Of a stretch of DNA of 64,000 bases, positions 53,567-61,863 are shown one piece after another; position 1 is the stretch's first letter; every line of letters starts with the position of its first letter. The notes beneath the pieces were generated by a model. It made no database searches and had not been told where the DNA came from. It saw only the letters and a list, made by a program, of their open reading frames with translations. This stretch comes from Pelagimonas sp. (GTDB taxonomy: Bacteria; Pseudomonadota; Alphaproteobacteria; Rhodobacterales; Rhodobacteraceae): contig JAOARX010000024.1 of NCBI GenBank assembly GCA_025210345.1, positions 62,001 to 126,000 of the forward strand, given 5' to 3'. The translations under genes were made by a program, and so were the position numbers.

Positions 53567-54382
53567 TCAGCCCTTCAAACCCAACACGTCCAGCATGTCG
53601 TATTCCCCCGGTTTCTGCCCCTGCCCCCAGACCGCGGCTTTCAACGCGCCACGCGCAAACAGCGACCGATCTGACGCCATGTGCTTGATCGCGATCCGTT
53701 CGCCGCCAGTTGCAAACAGCACCTCATGCTCACCGATGATGTCGCCACCACGCACCGCATGAAAGCCGATGTCACCGCGCTTGCGCGCCCCGGTGATCCC
53801 ATCTCGACCTCGGTCAGAGACCTCATCAAGCGATACACCCCGCCCTTCCGCAGCAGCTTCGCCCAACATCAGGGCGGTGCCCGAGGGGGCGTCAACCTTA
53901 TGGTGATGGTGCGCTTCGATAATCTCGATATCCCAGTCCGCATCCAATGCCGCAGCCACTTGTTTGGTCACCTGGGTCAGCAAATTCACCCCCAGCGACA
54001 TGTTGCCCGCCCGTACAATGACCGCATGACGCGCTGCGTGCCCGATCCGCTCCAGATCCGCCTCTGACAGCCCCGTCGTTCCGATCACATGAACCGCTCG
54101 CGCCTGCGCCGCCAGATCCGCATAGGCCACCGTTGCCGCAGGCGCCGTGAAATCAATCACGGCCTGCGCCTTGGCAAAGGCCTCCAGCGGGTCATCGCCT
54201 ACGGTCACGCCCAGTTCGGCGCCCCCCATGGCCACACCCACATCACGGCCAACCCAGTCGTGCCCCTCACGTTCCAACGCACCCGCCAAGCGCAACTTGT
54301 CGCTTGCCACCACTTCGCGCACCAGCATTTGTCCCATGCGTCCCGACACGCCCGTGATCACCACGCCCGGCAATTCAGTCAT
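53567..54382 (-). CDS. dapB: 4-hydroxy-tetrahydrodipicolinate reductase
   Basis: 271 residues, complete DapB. NAD(P)-binding [14 protein letters not shown] at the N-terminus, [16 protein letters not shown], and the family motif [15 protein letters not shown] with catalytic His and Lys. It acts directly after DapA in lysine and diaminopimelate synthesis, though dapA lies about 9.6 kb away. TAGGAGAG precedes ATG 54382; divergent from rbfA. Confidence 0.97.
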   Translation of the reverse strand: MTELPGVVITGVSGRMGQMLVREVVASDKLRLAGALEREGHDWVGRDVGVAMGGAELGVTVGDDPLEAFAKAQAVIDFTAPAATVAYADLAAQARAVHVIGTTGLSEADLERIGHAARHAVIVRAGNMSLGVNLLTQVTKQVAAALDADWDIEIIEAHHHHKVDAPSGTALMLGEAAAEGRGVSLDEVSDRGRDGITGARKRGDIGFHAVRGGDIIGEHEVLFATGGERIAIKHMASDRSLFARGALKAAVWGQGQKPGEYDMLDVLGLKG

Positions 54383-54468
54383 CGCTTTGCTCTCCTAACT
54401 CCAGTTACGTCCTCTTAGCGTGCCAGCCCCCGCTTGGCAAAACCTCTCAGAGGGCGTATGCCTGCCCT

Positions 54469-54867
54469 ATGGCTCATAATAAGTTCCAAGACACATCCGG
54501 CCCAAGCCAGCGTCAACGCCGCGTCGGCGAGTTGATCCGCAGGCGCCTGTCCGAGGTGCTGACCCGCGGTGAAATCCACGATCCGGATCTCAACCGCCTT
54601 TATATCACCGTGGGCGAAGTCCGCGTTTCGCCCGATTTGCGCATTGCCACCTGCTATCTGATGCCTTTGGGTGGCGGCAAAGAAGAAGAAATGTTCGCCT
54701 GCCTCAAGCGCAACAAGGGCGAACTGCGCCGCGCTGTGACCCATGGGCTTAAGCTGCGCTTTGCCCCTGAGCTGCGCTTTCGCGCCGATGATACCTTTGA
54801 CCGGCTCGAAGATTCGCGCCGCCTGTTTGACAAAGAAGATGTGCGCCGGGATGTCGAAGGCTCGTAA
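54469..54867 (+). CDS. rbfA: ribosome-binding factor A
   Basis: 132 residues: RQRRVGELIRRRLSEVLTRG, ITVGEVRVSPDLRIATCYLM and LRFRADDTFDRLEDSRRLFD, the KH-like RbfA fold. It assists late 30S maturation. The downstream glycosidase-like gene starts inside its last codons (17-base overlap). Confidence 0.95.
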   Translation: MAHNKFQDTSGPSQRQRRVGELIRRRLSEVLTRGEIHDPDLNRLYITVGEVRVSPDLRIATCYLMPLGGGKEEEMFACLKRNKGELRRAVTHGLKLRFAPELRFRADDTFDRLEDSRRLFDKEDVRRDVEGS

Positions 54868-55606
54868 ACTTTGGTTCGGGCTGGCCATGGCGATAGGCTC
54901 TTTGGCGGCGTCGGCGTCCTATGCTGTTGATTGCAAACGCATTCAATATGACGACAACCTGTATACAGCCTGCACGGTAGACGCGCGCACAGAAGAGATC
55001 CGGGTTTTTCGCGCGGCGGCATCAGGTGAGCCCTATGGGCATTTTCAGGCCCTGGACACAGCTCTGACTGACCAGCAACAACAGCTGACCTTTGCCATGA
55101 ACGGTGGCATGTATCACGAAGATCGCGCGCCGGTCGGCCACTATATTGAAGACGGCAAAACCCAGATGCGGGTGATTTCGAATCCCGGTCCGGGCAACTT
55201 TGGCCTGCTGCCCAATGGTATTTTGTGCATTCGCGACACCCGCACGGACGTGTTTGAAACGCGCGCCTATCTGGCCCGCAAACCCGGCTGCACCCACGCG
55301 ACGCAATCCGGCCCGATGCTGGTGATCGACGGCGAACTTCACCCCCGGTTCCTGGCCAATTCGACCTCGCGCTATATTCGCAACGGCGTGGGGACAAGCG
55401 CCGATGGGACACGGGCCACCTTTGTGATTTCCGACAACACGGTCACCTTTCACGAATTTGCCCGGCTGTTCCGGGATGGTCTGAAACTGCCCAATGCCCT
55501 GTTTCTGGACGGAAATGTGTCCCGCATCCATGCCCCCCAACTGGGGCGCTCTGATCTTGGACGGGCGATGGGGCCGATCATCGCCGTCACCGCTCCGCTG
55601 AACTGA
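54851..55606 (+). CDS. phosphodiester glycosidase (NAGPA) domain protein, secreted
   Basis: 251 residues. Signal peptide (LWFGLAMAIGSLAASASYAV), then an NAGPA/phosphodiester-glycosidase domain: LTFAMNGGMYHEDRAPVGHY, FGLLPNGILCI, ATQSGPMLVIDG and NALFLDGNVSRIHAP. The family hydrolyses the bond between a phosphate and a sugar, as in the mannose-6-phosphate uncovering enzyme; bacterial members probably act on envelope or wall glycans in the periplasm. It overlaps rbfA by 17 bases in another frame. Confidence 0.85.
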   Translation: MSKARKLWFGLAMAIGSLAASASYAVDCKRIQYDDNLYTACTVDARTEEIRVFRAAASGEPYGHFQALDTALTDQQQQLTFAMNGGMYHEDRAPVGHYIEDGKTQMRVISNPGPGNFGLLPNGILCIRDTRTDVFETRAYLARKPGCTHATQSGPMLVIDGELHPRFLANSTSRYIRNGVGTSADGTRATFVISDNTVTFHEFARLFRDGLKLPNALFLDGNVSRIHAPQLGRSDLGRAMGPIIAVTAPLN

Positions 55607-55629
55607 CATATCTGCTATGAGGCCCCTCT

Positions 55630-56973
55630 ATGAACACGCCGCAAGACTTTGCCCAAGCTTTGATCGAGGCCGCTCAGAAGGCCGGGGCCGATGCCGCCGA
55701 TGCGATTGCCATAACGGGCACGGCCCTTTCCATTGATGTCCGCGAGGGCAAACTGGAACAGGCCGAACGGGCCGAGGGCAGCGACATCGGCCTGCGGGTG
55801 TTTGTGGGGCAGAAAACCGCCATCGTATCCGCGTCTGACACGCGGCCTGAAACCATGCAGGCCATGGCCGAACGGGCCGTGGCGATGGCCCATGAAGCGC
55901 CTGAGGATCCCTATGTCGGACTGGCGGATTCGTCCCAGCTGGCAACCGCGTGGGATGTCGCGGCGCTTGAATTGGCAGACCCGAGCCCCGAACCCGCCGC
56001 AGCCACACTACAGGACGACGCCCGCCGGGCCGAAGCCGCAGCGCAGGCCGTGCGAGGGATCAGCCAGGTACAATCGGCATCCAGCAGCTATAGCGCCCAA
56101 TCCGTAGCGCTGGCCGCAACCAACGGGTTTGCGGGGCACTATGAGCGCACCTCGCGCAGCACCTCATGCGTCGCCATTGGGGGCGACGGCCTTGGGATGG
56201 AGCGCGACTATGACGGGGACAGCCGCACGTTTCAAAGCGACCTGCGCAGCCCTGAAGAGATCGGACAAACCGCAGCGGAGCGCGCATTGGAGCGGCTGAA
56301 CCCGCAGCGCCCGCAAACCGGGGCTTATCCGGTGCTGTTCGACGAACGGATAGCCGCCTCGCTGGTTGGGCACCTGATGTCCGCGATCAACGGCACATCC
56401 ATCGCGCGCGGCGCATCCTGGCTGCGCGACGATATGGGGGCACAAGTCCTGCCCAGGGGCATGTCGCTGATCGAAGATCCTCACCGCGCGCGGGCCGGGG
56501 CCTCACGCCCGTTTGATGCCGAAGGCCTGGCCACGCGCCAAAGGGCCATCGTGGATGATGGCTGCCTGACCGGTTGGACGCTGGATCTGGCCAATGCGCG
56601 CAAACTGGGGCTGGACAGCACCGCGAACGCTGCGCGCTCGGTTTCGGGGGGCATACATCCGGCCGCATGGAACCTGACCCTGACACAGGGCACGCAAACG
56701 CGCGCCGAACTGATGGCGCAGATGGGCACGGGGCTTTTGGTAACGTCGATGATCGGGTCCACCATCAACCCGAACACGGGCGATTATTCGCGCGGGGCCG
56801 CGGGATGGTGGGTCGAACGGGGGGAATTGGCCTATCCGGTTTCGGGCGTCACCATTGCGGGCAATCTGCGTGATATGCTGAAAACCCTGACACCTGCCAA
56901 TGATGCGCGTCCCTGGCTGTCGCGCGTGGTGCCGTCACTCTTGGTAGAGGGGCTGACCCTTGCCGGTGAATGA
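55630..56973 (+). CDS. pmbA: TldE/PmbA-type modulator of TldD metallopeptidase
   Basis: 447 residues. PmbA/TldE lacks the HExxH of its partner TldD and none is seen here. Typical stretches are REGKLEQAERAEGSDIGLRV, NGTSIARGASWLRDDMGAQV and SMIGSTINPNTGDYSRGAAG. With TldD it degrades modified peptides and processes microcin-like precursors. tldD is not in the window. The phosphatase gene downstream overlaps its end by 14 bases. Confidence 0.93.
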   Translation: MNTPQDFAQALIEAAQKAGADAADAIAITGTALSIDVREGKLEQAERAEGSDIGLRVFVGQKTAIVSASDTRPETMQAMAERAVAMAHEAPEDPYVGLADSSQLATAWDVAALELADPSPEPAAATLQDDARRAEAAAQAVRGISQVQSASSSYSAQSVALAATNGFAGHYERTSRSTSCVAIGGDGLGMERDYDGDSRTFQSDLRSPEEIGQTAAERALERLNPQRPQTGAYPVLFDERIAASLVGHLMSAINGTSIARGASWLRDDMGAQVLPRGMSLIEDPHRARAGASRPFDAEGLATRQRAIVDDGCLTGWTLDLANARKLGLDSTANAARSVSGGIHPAAWNLTLTQGTQTRAELMAQMGTGLLVTSMIGSTINPNTGDYSRGAAGWWVERGELAYPVSGVTIAGNLRDMLKTLTPANDARPWLSRVVPSLLVEGLTLAGE

Positions 56974-57736
56974 TCTTTCGCTTTTGATCGACGCCGCCCA
57001 TATGGCGGGCGAGGTCGCGCGCGGGTTCGTGGGCGGATCGGACCTTGGGGTGGTGTACAAGGATCACGACAACAGCCCCGTGACGCGGGCCGATATGGCT
57101 GTGAACGCCGCGCTGGAAGAGCACCTGCGCAGCGCGCGGGGTGACTATGGCTGGTTGTCCGAAGAAAGCGCCGATGATGAGACCCGACTGGATGCGGAAC
57201 GGGTGTTTATCATCGACCCGATTGACGGGACGCGCTCGTTTATCGAGGGGGCGCAGACATGGGCCCATGCGCTGGCCGTGGTCGAACACGGCGAGGTGGT
57301 GGCCGCCGTGGTATACCTACCCATGAAAGAAAAAATGTATACAGCCACACGAGGCGGAGGGGCACGCATGAACGGCGTCCCCATCGCGGTCGGCGGACGC
57401 GAACAGGCCACCGACGCCGAGGTGCTGGCCGCCCGCCCGGCGCTTGAACCCAAACACTGGCCGCGTGGCGTGCCGCAGGTCCGGCGCAGCCACCGCCCGT
57501 CGCTTGCCTATCGTCTTAGTCTTGTGGCCGAAGGGCGCTTTGACGCCATGTTCACCTTTCGGCCAAGCTGGGAATGGGACATCGCTGCGGGTGCGCTGAT
57601 CCTCGAAGAGGCCGGGGCGAAAGTCAGCAATAAGCGCGGTGCGCCGCTGCGCTTTAACGGGGCGGTGCCGCAAAACGACGGGGTTTTGGCGGCGAACCCG
57701 ATGCTGCACGCCGATCTGCTGGATCAATTGTTGTAA
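56960..57736 (+). CDS. inositol monophosphatase-superfamily phosphatase, CysQ-like
   Basis: 258 residues. Li-sensitive phosphatase motifs: LSEESADDE, IIDPIDGTRSFIEG (metal-binding Asp) and WEWDIAAGALILEEAG. The closest functions are 3'(2'),5'-bisphosphate nucleotidase (CysQ) or inositol monophosphatase. The start is TTG 56960 with an AGAGGGG site 8 bases upstream; GTG 56966 is possible. It overlaps the pmbA stop, so coupling is likely. Confidence 0.85.
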   Translation: MPVNDLSLLIDAAHMAGEVARGFVGGSDLGVVYKDHDNSPVTRADMAVNAALEEHLRSARGDYGWLSEESADDETRLDAERVFIIDPIDGTRSFIEGAQTWAHALAVVEHGEVVAAVVYLPMKEKMYTATRGGGARMNGVPIAVGGREQATDAEVLAARPALEPKHWPRGVPQVRRSHRPSLAYRLSLVAEGRFDAMFTFRPSWEWDIAAGALILEEAGAKVSNKRGAPLRFNGAVPQNDGVLAANPMLHADLLDQLL

Positions 57737-57782
57737 ACGGGTCGGGGCGCTGCCCCGTCTCAGCCCGGGGCTGAGACTCCCC

Positions 57783-57809
57783 GGGATATTTTCAAAGAGA
57801 TGAAACAGG
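57783..57809 (+). repeat. dispersed GGGATATTTT repeat, copy
   Basis: GGGATATTTTCAAAGAGATG begins at 57783 and continues AAACAGG, the same extension as the copy at 10222 (AAACAGG). It lies in the 196-base gap between the phosphatase and DUF4170 genes, after a GC hairpin of CAGCCCGGGGCTGAG. Confidence 0.75.
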
Positions 57810-57932
57810 GCGCGTCACGCGATCTTAATCGTTGCGCATCTATGCCAAGACACCTGCGGTTGGCTTGACCCTTGGGGCGATTGCTCTAGGTTGCCGGAAA
57901 CGAAAACCGCGACCCATCGGGAGAATGACCAT

Positions 57933-58172
57933 ATGCAAAGGCTTCATCTTGTGTTCGGCGGAGAGCTTGTCGACCCCACCAAAACCGTGTTCCGCGATGT
58001 AGAGGACCTGCATGTGGTGGGCATCTTTCCGGACTATGAAAGCGCGTATAACGCCTGGAAGGCAGAGGCGCAGCGCACGGTGGACAACGCCCATATGCGC
58101 TATTTCATTGCGCATCTGCACAGGCTGCGTGAAGAAGGTCAGGCCCAGTCGCCGACCGAGGCGCTGGGTTAA
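57933..58172 (+). CDS. DUF4170 protein
   Basis: 79 residues matching DUF4170: LHLVFGGELVDPTKTVFRDV, VVGIFPDYESAYNAWKAEAQ, then DNAHMRYFIAHLHRL. The family is restricted to alphaproteobacteria and usually sits before waaA, as here (4 bases to the waaA start). Function unknown; the position suggests a link to LPS core synthesis. A GGGAGA site precedes ATG 57933. Confidence 0.88.
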   Translation: MQRLHLVFGGELVDPTKTVFRDVEDLHVVGIFPDYESAYNAWKAEAQRTVDNAHMRYFIAHLHRLREEGQAQSPTEALG

Positions 58173-58175
58173 CGC

Positions 58176-59375
58176 TTGAACAGGCGACCGCTTTCCCTGT
58201 CGGCCTATCTTGCGCTGGTGCGCGGGGGGGCGTCGTCGCTGGAAGACCTGCCCGCGCGACCAGAGGGCCCCTTGGTCTGGGCCTATGGTGCGCGGCCCGA
58301 ACAGGCCCGCGCATTGGCCAGCCTGGGACAACGGTTTCGTCAGCAATTTCCCGATGTTCAGGTTGCGCTGACCGGTTGCGATGCGCCGGGTGGCGATTTT
58401 ATGCCCGTCCCCCTGCCCCCGGAGAAACTGGGGGCCTGCGAAAGCTTTGTTCAGCATTTACAACCAGATGTCGTGCTATGGGCCGGTCAGGATTTGCGGC
58501 CTGCGGTCTTGTCCTGTGCAAGGGATCGGGGGGCGCGGCTGATCTTGCTGGATGCACAAGACAGGCCCTGGCAGGTCAGCGTTCCAAAGTGGTTCCCCGA
58601 TCCGGCCCCGGCCGCGCTGCGTTTGTTTGATACCCTCTATAGCACCGACAGTGCCGCCGCGCGGCGGCTGCGGCGCCTGGGTGTCGACCACCAAAACATC
58701 CGCCGCGGCGCGGCGCTTGTGGCGGCCCAGCCCCCGCTTGCCTGTGACGACGCGCTTTACGAAGAGGCCGCCGAAAAACTGGCTGGCCGTCCCATGTGGC
58801 TGGCGGCGCATCTGCGCGCGTCAGAAATGCGGGACGTGTTGTATGCCCACCGGCAGGCGGTGCGTCTTGCGCATCGGTTGGTGCTGATCATTGTTCCCGA
58901 GCACGAAGAAGAAGCGCTGAACATTCTGGATGCCGCCAAGCAGGCGAAACTGCGCGTGTGCAACTGGGACATGGGGGAGACCCCCGATGAAAATACCCAG
59001 GTCTTGCTGACCGAAGGCCCCGAAGAGATTGGACTGTGGTATCGCATGGCGCCACTGGTCTTTCTGGGGGGGTCATTGGCCCCCGGGATCGGGGGACACG
59101 ATCCGTTCGAAGCCGCGGCCCAGGGGGCGGCGATCCTGTATGGTCCCCACGTGGGCCAGTATCTGCCCGCCTATTCGCTACTGGCGGGGGCTGGTGCGGC
59201 ACGGATTGTGCGCGATGGGGATTCGCTGGCCAGCGCGGTTTCGAACCTCGTTGCGCCGGATCTGGCGGCGACCATGGCCCATGCCGGATGGGAGGTGATT
59301 TCCTCTGGCGCGGAAATGGAGGATAAGGTCATCTCAGAGATCTCGGACCATATCGACAAGAAAGCCCTCGCGTGA
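58176..59375 (+). CDS. waaA: 3-deoxy-D-manno-octulosonic acid transferase-like (GT30)
   Basis: 399 residues. A GT30/WaaA protein by its C-terminal half ([40 protein letters not shown]) and by its place before lpxK. WaaA transfers Kdo to lipid A precursor. The N-terminal HGASVGE region, whose Glu is the proposed base, here reads YGARPEQ, so Gln43 stands at the Glu position with Glu42 beside it; no membrane anchor is seen at the N-terminus. It may be a second, altered KdtA. The start is TTG 58176, 3 bases after the DUF4170 stop. Confidence 0.8.
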   Translation: MNRRPLSLSAYLALVRGGASSLEDLPARPEGPLVWAYGARPEQARALASLGQRFRQQFPDVQVALTGCDAPGGDFMPVPLPPEKLGACESFVQHLQPDVVLWAGQDLRPAVLSCARDRGARLILLDAQDRPWQVSVPKWFPDPAPAALRLFDTLYSTDSAAARRLRRLGVDHQNIRRGAALVAAQPPLACDDALYEEAAEKLAGRPMWLAAHLRASEMRDVLYAHRQAVRLAHRLVLIIVPEHEEEALNILDAAKQAKLRVCNWDMGETPDENTQVLLTEGPEEIGLWYRMAPLVFLGGSLAPGIGGHDPFEAAAQGAAILYGPHVGQYLPAYSLLAGAGAARIVRDGDSLASAVSNLVAPDLAATMAHAGWEVISSGAEMEDKVISEISDHIDKKALA

Positions 59376-60370
59376 TGCGCCCACCCCGCTTTTGGAACAC
59401 CCCGCCCGAGACCCCAGCCTGGCAGGCCCGCCTTTTGGCGCCTTTGGCCGCCGTGACCGCCCGGGCCACCGCCAGACGCATCGCGCGCCCCGCAGAGATC
59501 CGGCCCGATGTCCCGGTGATTTGCGTCGGCAATATCAACGCAGGCGGGACGGGAAAGACCCCGACGGTCATCGCGCTGGTGCAACTGCTGTCTGAACGCG
59601 GGATCACCGCACATGTGGTTTCGCGCGGGTATGGCGGCAAGGTATCCGGACCGGTTGAGGTCCACCCGCGCCACCACACGGCCGAAGACACCGGGGACGA
59701 GCCCCTTTTGATCGCCGCCTTTACCCGCGTCTGGGTCGCCCGCGACCGGGCCAAGGGCGCACGCGCGGCGCAACAGGCGGGCGCGCAGGCCATCATTCTT
59801 GACGATGGCTTTCAAAATCCGGGCGTTTCCAAAGACCTATCAGTTTTGTGCGTCGATGCCGTGGCCGGTTTTGGCAATGGACGCTGCCTACCGGCTGGGC
59901 CGCTGCGCGAACCGGTTGCCACCGGCCTGGCGCGCGGCGATCTGCTGATTTCCATCGGCCCGACCGGCACCCAAAGCCGGTTTGATCAGACCTGGGGGGG
60001 GCGGATCACGTTGCCACGGGTCACGGCACATCTGGAACCGCTGCAGACCGGAATGGATTGGCAGGGCATGCGCGCCTTTGCCTTTGCGGGCATCGGTCAC
60101 CCCGAGAAATTCTTTGCCACATTGCGCGATCTCGGGGCGGAGCTTGTGGGCATGCAGGCGCTGGACGATCACCAACCGCTGACACCCAGCCTGTTGGCAC
60201 GGCTGGAACGCGATGCCGCTATGCTGGGGGCCCAACTGGTGACAACGGAAAAGGATGCCGTGCGCCTTCCGCCAGAATTTCGCATGAAGGTGCTGACCCT
60301 GCCCGTGCGTCTGGTCCTGTCCGATCCGGCACCGCTGAACAGTGCCCTGGACCGCCTGTTCCGCCCGTAG
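59375..60370 (+). CDS. lpxK: tetraacyldisaccharide 4'-kinase
   Basis: 331 residues. P-loop [20 protein letters not shown], then [18 protein letters not shown] and the Walker-B-like [11 protein letters not shown], the LpxK pattern. It phosphorylates the 4' position of the lipid A disaccharide. ATG 59375 overlaps the waaA stop (TGATG); a GTG 3 bases earlier is the alternative. Last gene of the DUF4170-waaA-lpxK unit; the next gene is convergent. Confidence 0.95.
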   Translation: MRPPRFWNTPPETPAWQARLLAPLAAVTARATARRIARPAEIRPDVPVICVGNINAGGTGKTPTVIALVQLLSERGITAHVVSRGYGGKVSGPVEVHPRHHTAEDTGDEPLLIAAFTRVWVARDRAKGARAAQQAGAQAIILDDGFQNPGVSKDLSVLCVDAVAGFGNGRCLPAGPLREPVATGLARGDLLISIGPTGTQSRFDQTWGGRITLPRVTAHLEPLQTGMDWQGMRAFAFAGIGHPEKFFATLRDLGAELVGMQALDDHQPLTPSLLARLERDAAMLGAQLVTTEKDAVRLPPEFRMKVLTLPVRLVLSDPAPLNSALDRLFRP

Positions 60371-60373
60371 TGC

Positions 60374-61228
60374 TTATTCGGCGGCCAGCCTTTGGTCCTC
60401 TACCCCGATGGCGGCGATACGCGCCGTCACCTGCTGCAGCATCTCGCGGAAGTCATCAAAGCCCGCGTGCGGTTCGATCTTGGCCTCATCCATATACAGC
60501 GACCGGTCGATCTCGATCTGAACCGCATGCTGATGGCGTGAGGGGCGGCCGTAATACTGGGTTGAAAACGCCCCGGCAAATGGGGCGTTCCGCGCAACGC
60601 GCAGGCCCACATCGACAAAGGCCGCTTCGATCTGATCGACAATCTCTGGGGCAGCGGACGCCCCGAAACGATCCCCCAACACCACCTGAGGACGCCGCGC
60701 GCGGTCACGCTGGACGCTGGCCAGGGCTTCGTGCGGCATCGAATGGCAATCAATCAAGACGGCGAAACCCTGTGCGGCGCGGGCCTCGTCCAGCAAGTGC
60801 CGCAGCTGTGCGTGATAGGGGCGCCAAACCTGATCGATTCGGGCCTCGGCCTCTTGTTTGCTGAGTTTGCCGCGATAGATCGCACGACCGTTGGACACCA
60901 CACGCGGAATAACGCCAAGCCCCGAAGACACGCGCGGGTTGTGGCCGGACGCCCGCACCCCGGCGATCAACGCCGGATCAAGCTCATCGGGCGCGCGATT
61001 AAGATCCACATAGGCACGCGGAAAAACGGCGCGCAGAAAGGCAGAGCCGAATTCAGGGGCCGAATCAAACAGTTGATCGACAAACGCATCTTCGGACGAG
61101 CGAATCAAATGATCATCCAGAACAGAGCGTTGCAGCATGTTTTCCGGATAAAAGGCGCCGGAATGCGGCGAAGCAAACACCACGCTTGCGCGTGCGCCCT
61201 TGGGCAAATGCATGTAATAAGGGGTCAC
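60374..61228 (-). CDS. N-formylglutamate amidohydrolase
   Basis: 284 residues: VVFASPHSGAFYPENM, RAYVDLNRAPDELDP, VLIDCHSMP and HQHAVQIEIDRSLYMDE, the N-formylglutamate amidohydrolase motifs. It releases formate and glutamate, usually at the end of histidine degradation, though no hut genes are in the window. I chose GTG 61228 because AAGGAG lies 10 bases upstream; ATG 61213 (MHLPKGARAS) is possible. Confidence 0.88.
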   Translation of the reverse strand: MTPYYMHLPKGARASVVFASPHSGAFYPENMLQRSVLDDHLIRSSEDAFVDQLFDSAPEFGSAFLRAVFPRAYVDLNRAPDELDPALIAGVRASGHNPRVSSGLGVIPRVVSNGRAIYRGKLSKQEAEARIDQVWRPYHAQLRHLLDEARAAQGFAVLIDCHSMPHEALASVQRDRARRPQVVLGDRFGASAAPEIVDQIEAAFVDVGLRVARNAPFAGAFSTQYYGRPSRHQHAVQIEIDRSLYMDEAKIEPHAGFDDFREMLQQVTARIAAIGVEDQRLAAE

Positions 61229-61380
61229 GGTGGGTTTGCTCCTTTGTGCAAAGCATAACCCGAAAAAAAGGTTCATCAAAAGCCCTTGATCCCAGATTTA
61301 AACCCATCTATAGACCCACCACCGGCGCGGTTCACCCGCGCCCCTTTCTTTCAGGGGCGCACGGATCGGGCAGGTTTCAT

Positions 61381-61455
61381 GGGCGGTTAGCTCAGCGGTA
61401 GAGCACTTCGTTGACATCGAAGGGGTCACTGGTTCAATCCCAGTATCGCCCACCA
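61381..61455 (+). tRNA. tRNA-Val (GAC anticodon)
   Basis: The cloverleaf is complete: acceptor GGGCGGT with ATCGCCC, D arm GCTC/GAGC, anticodon stem CTTCG/CGAAG with loop TTGACAT (anticodon GAC), T arm ACTGG/CCAGT with TTCAATC, discriminator A and encoded CCA. Confidence 0.97.
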
Positions 61456-61561
61456 TGAATTCATCGTCCGGAACGCCGGGCAGGACCGAAGGGTCAGGCC
61501 GGGGTGAAGGGCATTGGCAGAAACGGGCGCTCGCGCGCCGCGACAGACAGGGGATGACACC

Positions 61562-61687
61562 ATGAAGGTTGCAAACTCGCTCCGCTCGCTCAAGAAGCGC
61601 CACCGCGACTGCCGCGTTGTGCGCCGCAAGGGCCGTGTATACGTGATCAACAAAACTCAGCGTCGTTTCAAAGCGCGTCAGGGCTAA
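61562..61687 (+). CDS. rpmJ: 50S ribosomal protein L36 (YkgO type)
   Basis: 41 residues, rich in Lys/Arg: [20 protein letters not shown] at the N-terminus and [12 protein letters not shown] at the end. Only one cysteine, so it lacks the Cys3His zinc site and belongs to the zinc-independent (C-) form, common in alphaproteobacteria. A strong terminator follows at 61727. Confidence 0.97.
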   Translation: MKVANSLRSLKKRHRDCRVVRRKGRVYVINKTQRRFKARQG

Positions 61688-61726
61688 GAAACACTGGGTT
61701 GTTCGGGCAACCGAGCACGTCGAAAT

Positions 61727-61756
61727 AGCCGCCCCTTGGGGCGGCTGTTTTGTTTT
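61727..61756 (+). terminator. rho-independent terminator after rpmJ
   Basis: AGCCGCCCC (61727-61735) pairs with GGGGCGGCT (61738-61746), followed by GTTTTGTTTT. Confidence 0.9.
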
Positions 61757-61863
61757 CAGGCCCCTTGATTGTTCTCTCTGGACTGTTTTCTTTGGGTTTG
61801 GCTGTCTTGGTGCGGCTCTCTGGGTCTGGCAGGTGTCTCGCCGGGTTTGGCGGGAGCTGCGGG

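Noticed and set aside
53369-53674. A 101-codon plus-strand frame running into dapB
   Set aside because: It runs through a strong terminator and into the antisense of dapB; only the first short in-phase region near 53377 in another frame has a ribosome site.
61298-61603. A 101-codon minus-strand frame across the tRNA-Val gene
   Set aside because: It crosses a perfect tRNA gene and is antisense to rpmJ's leader; no protein features.
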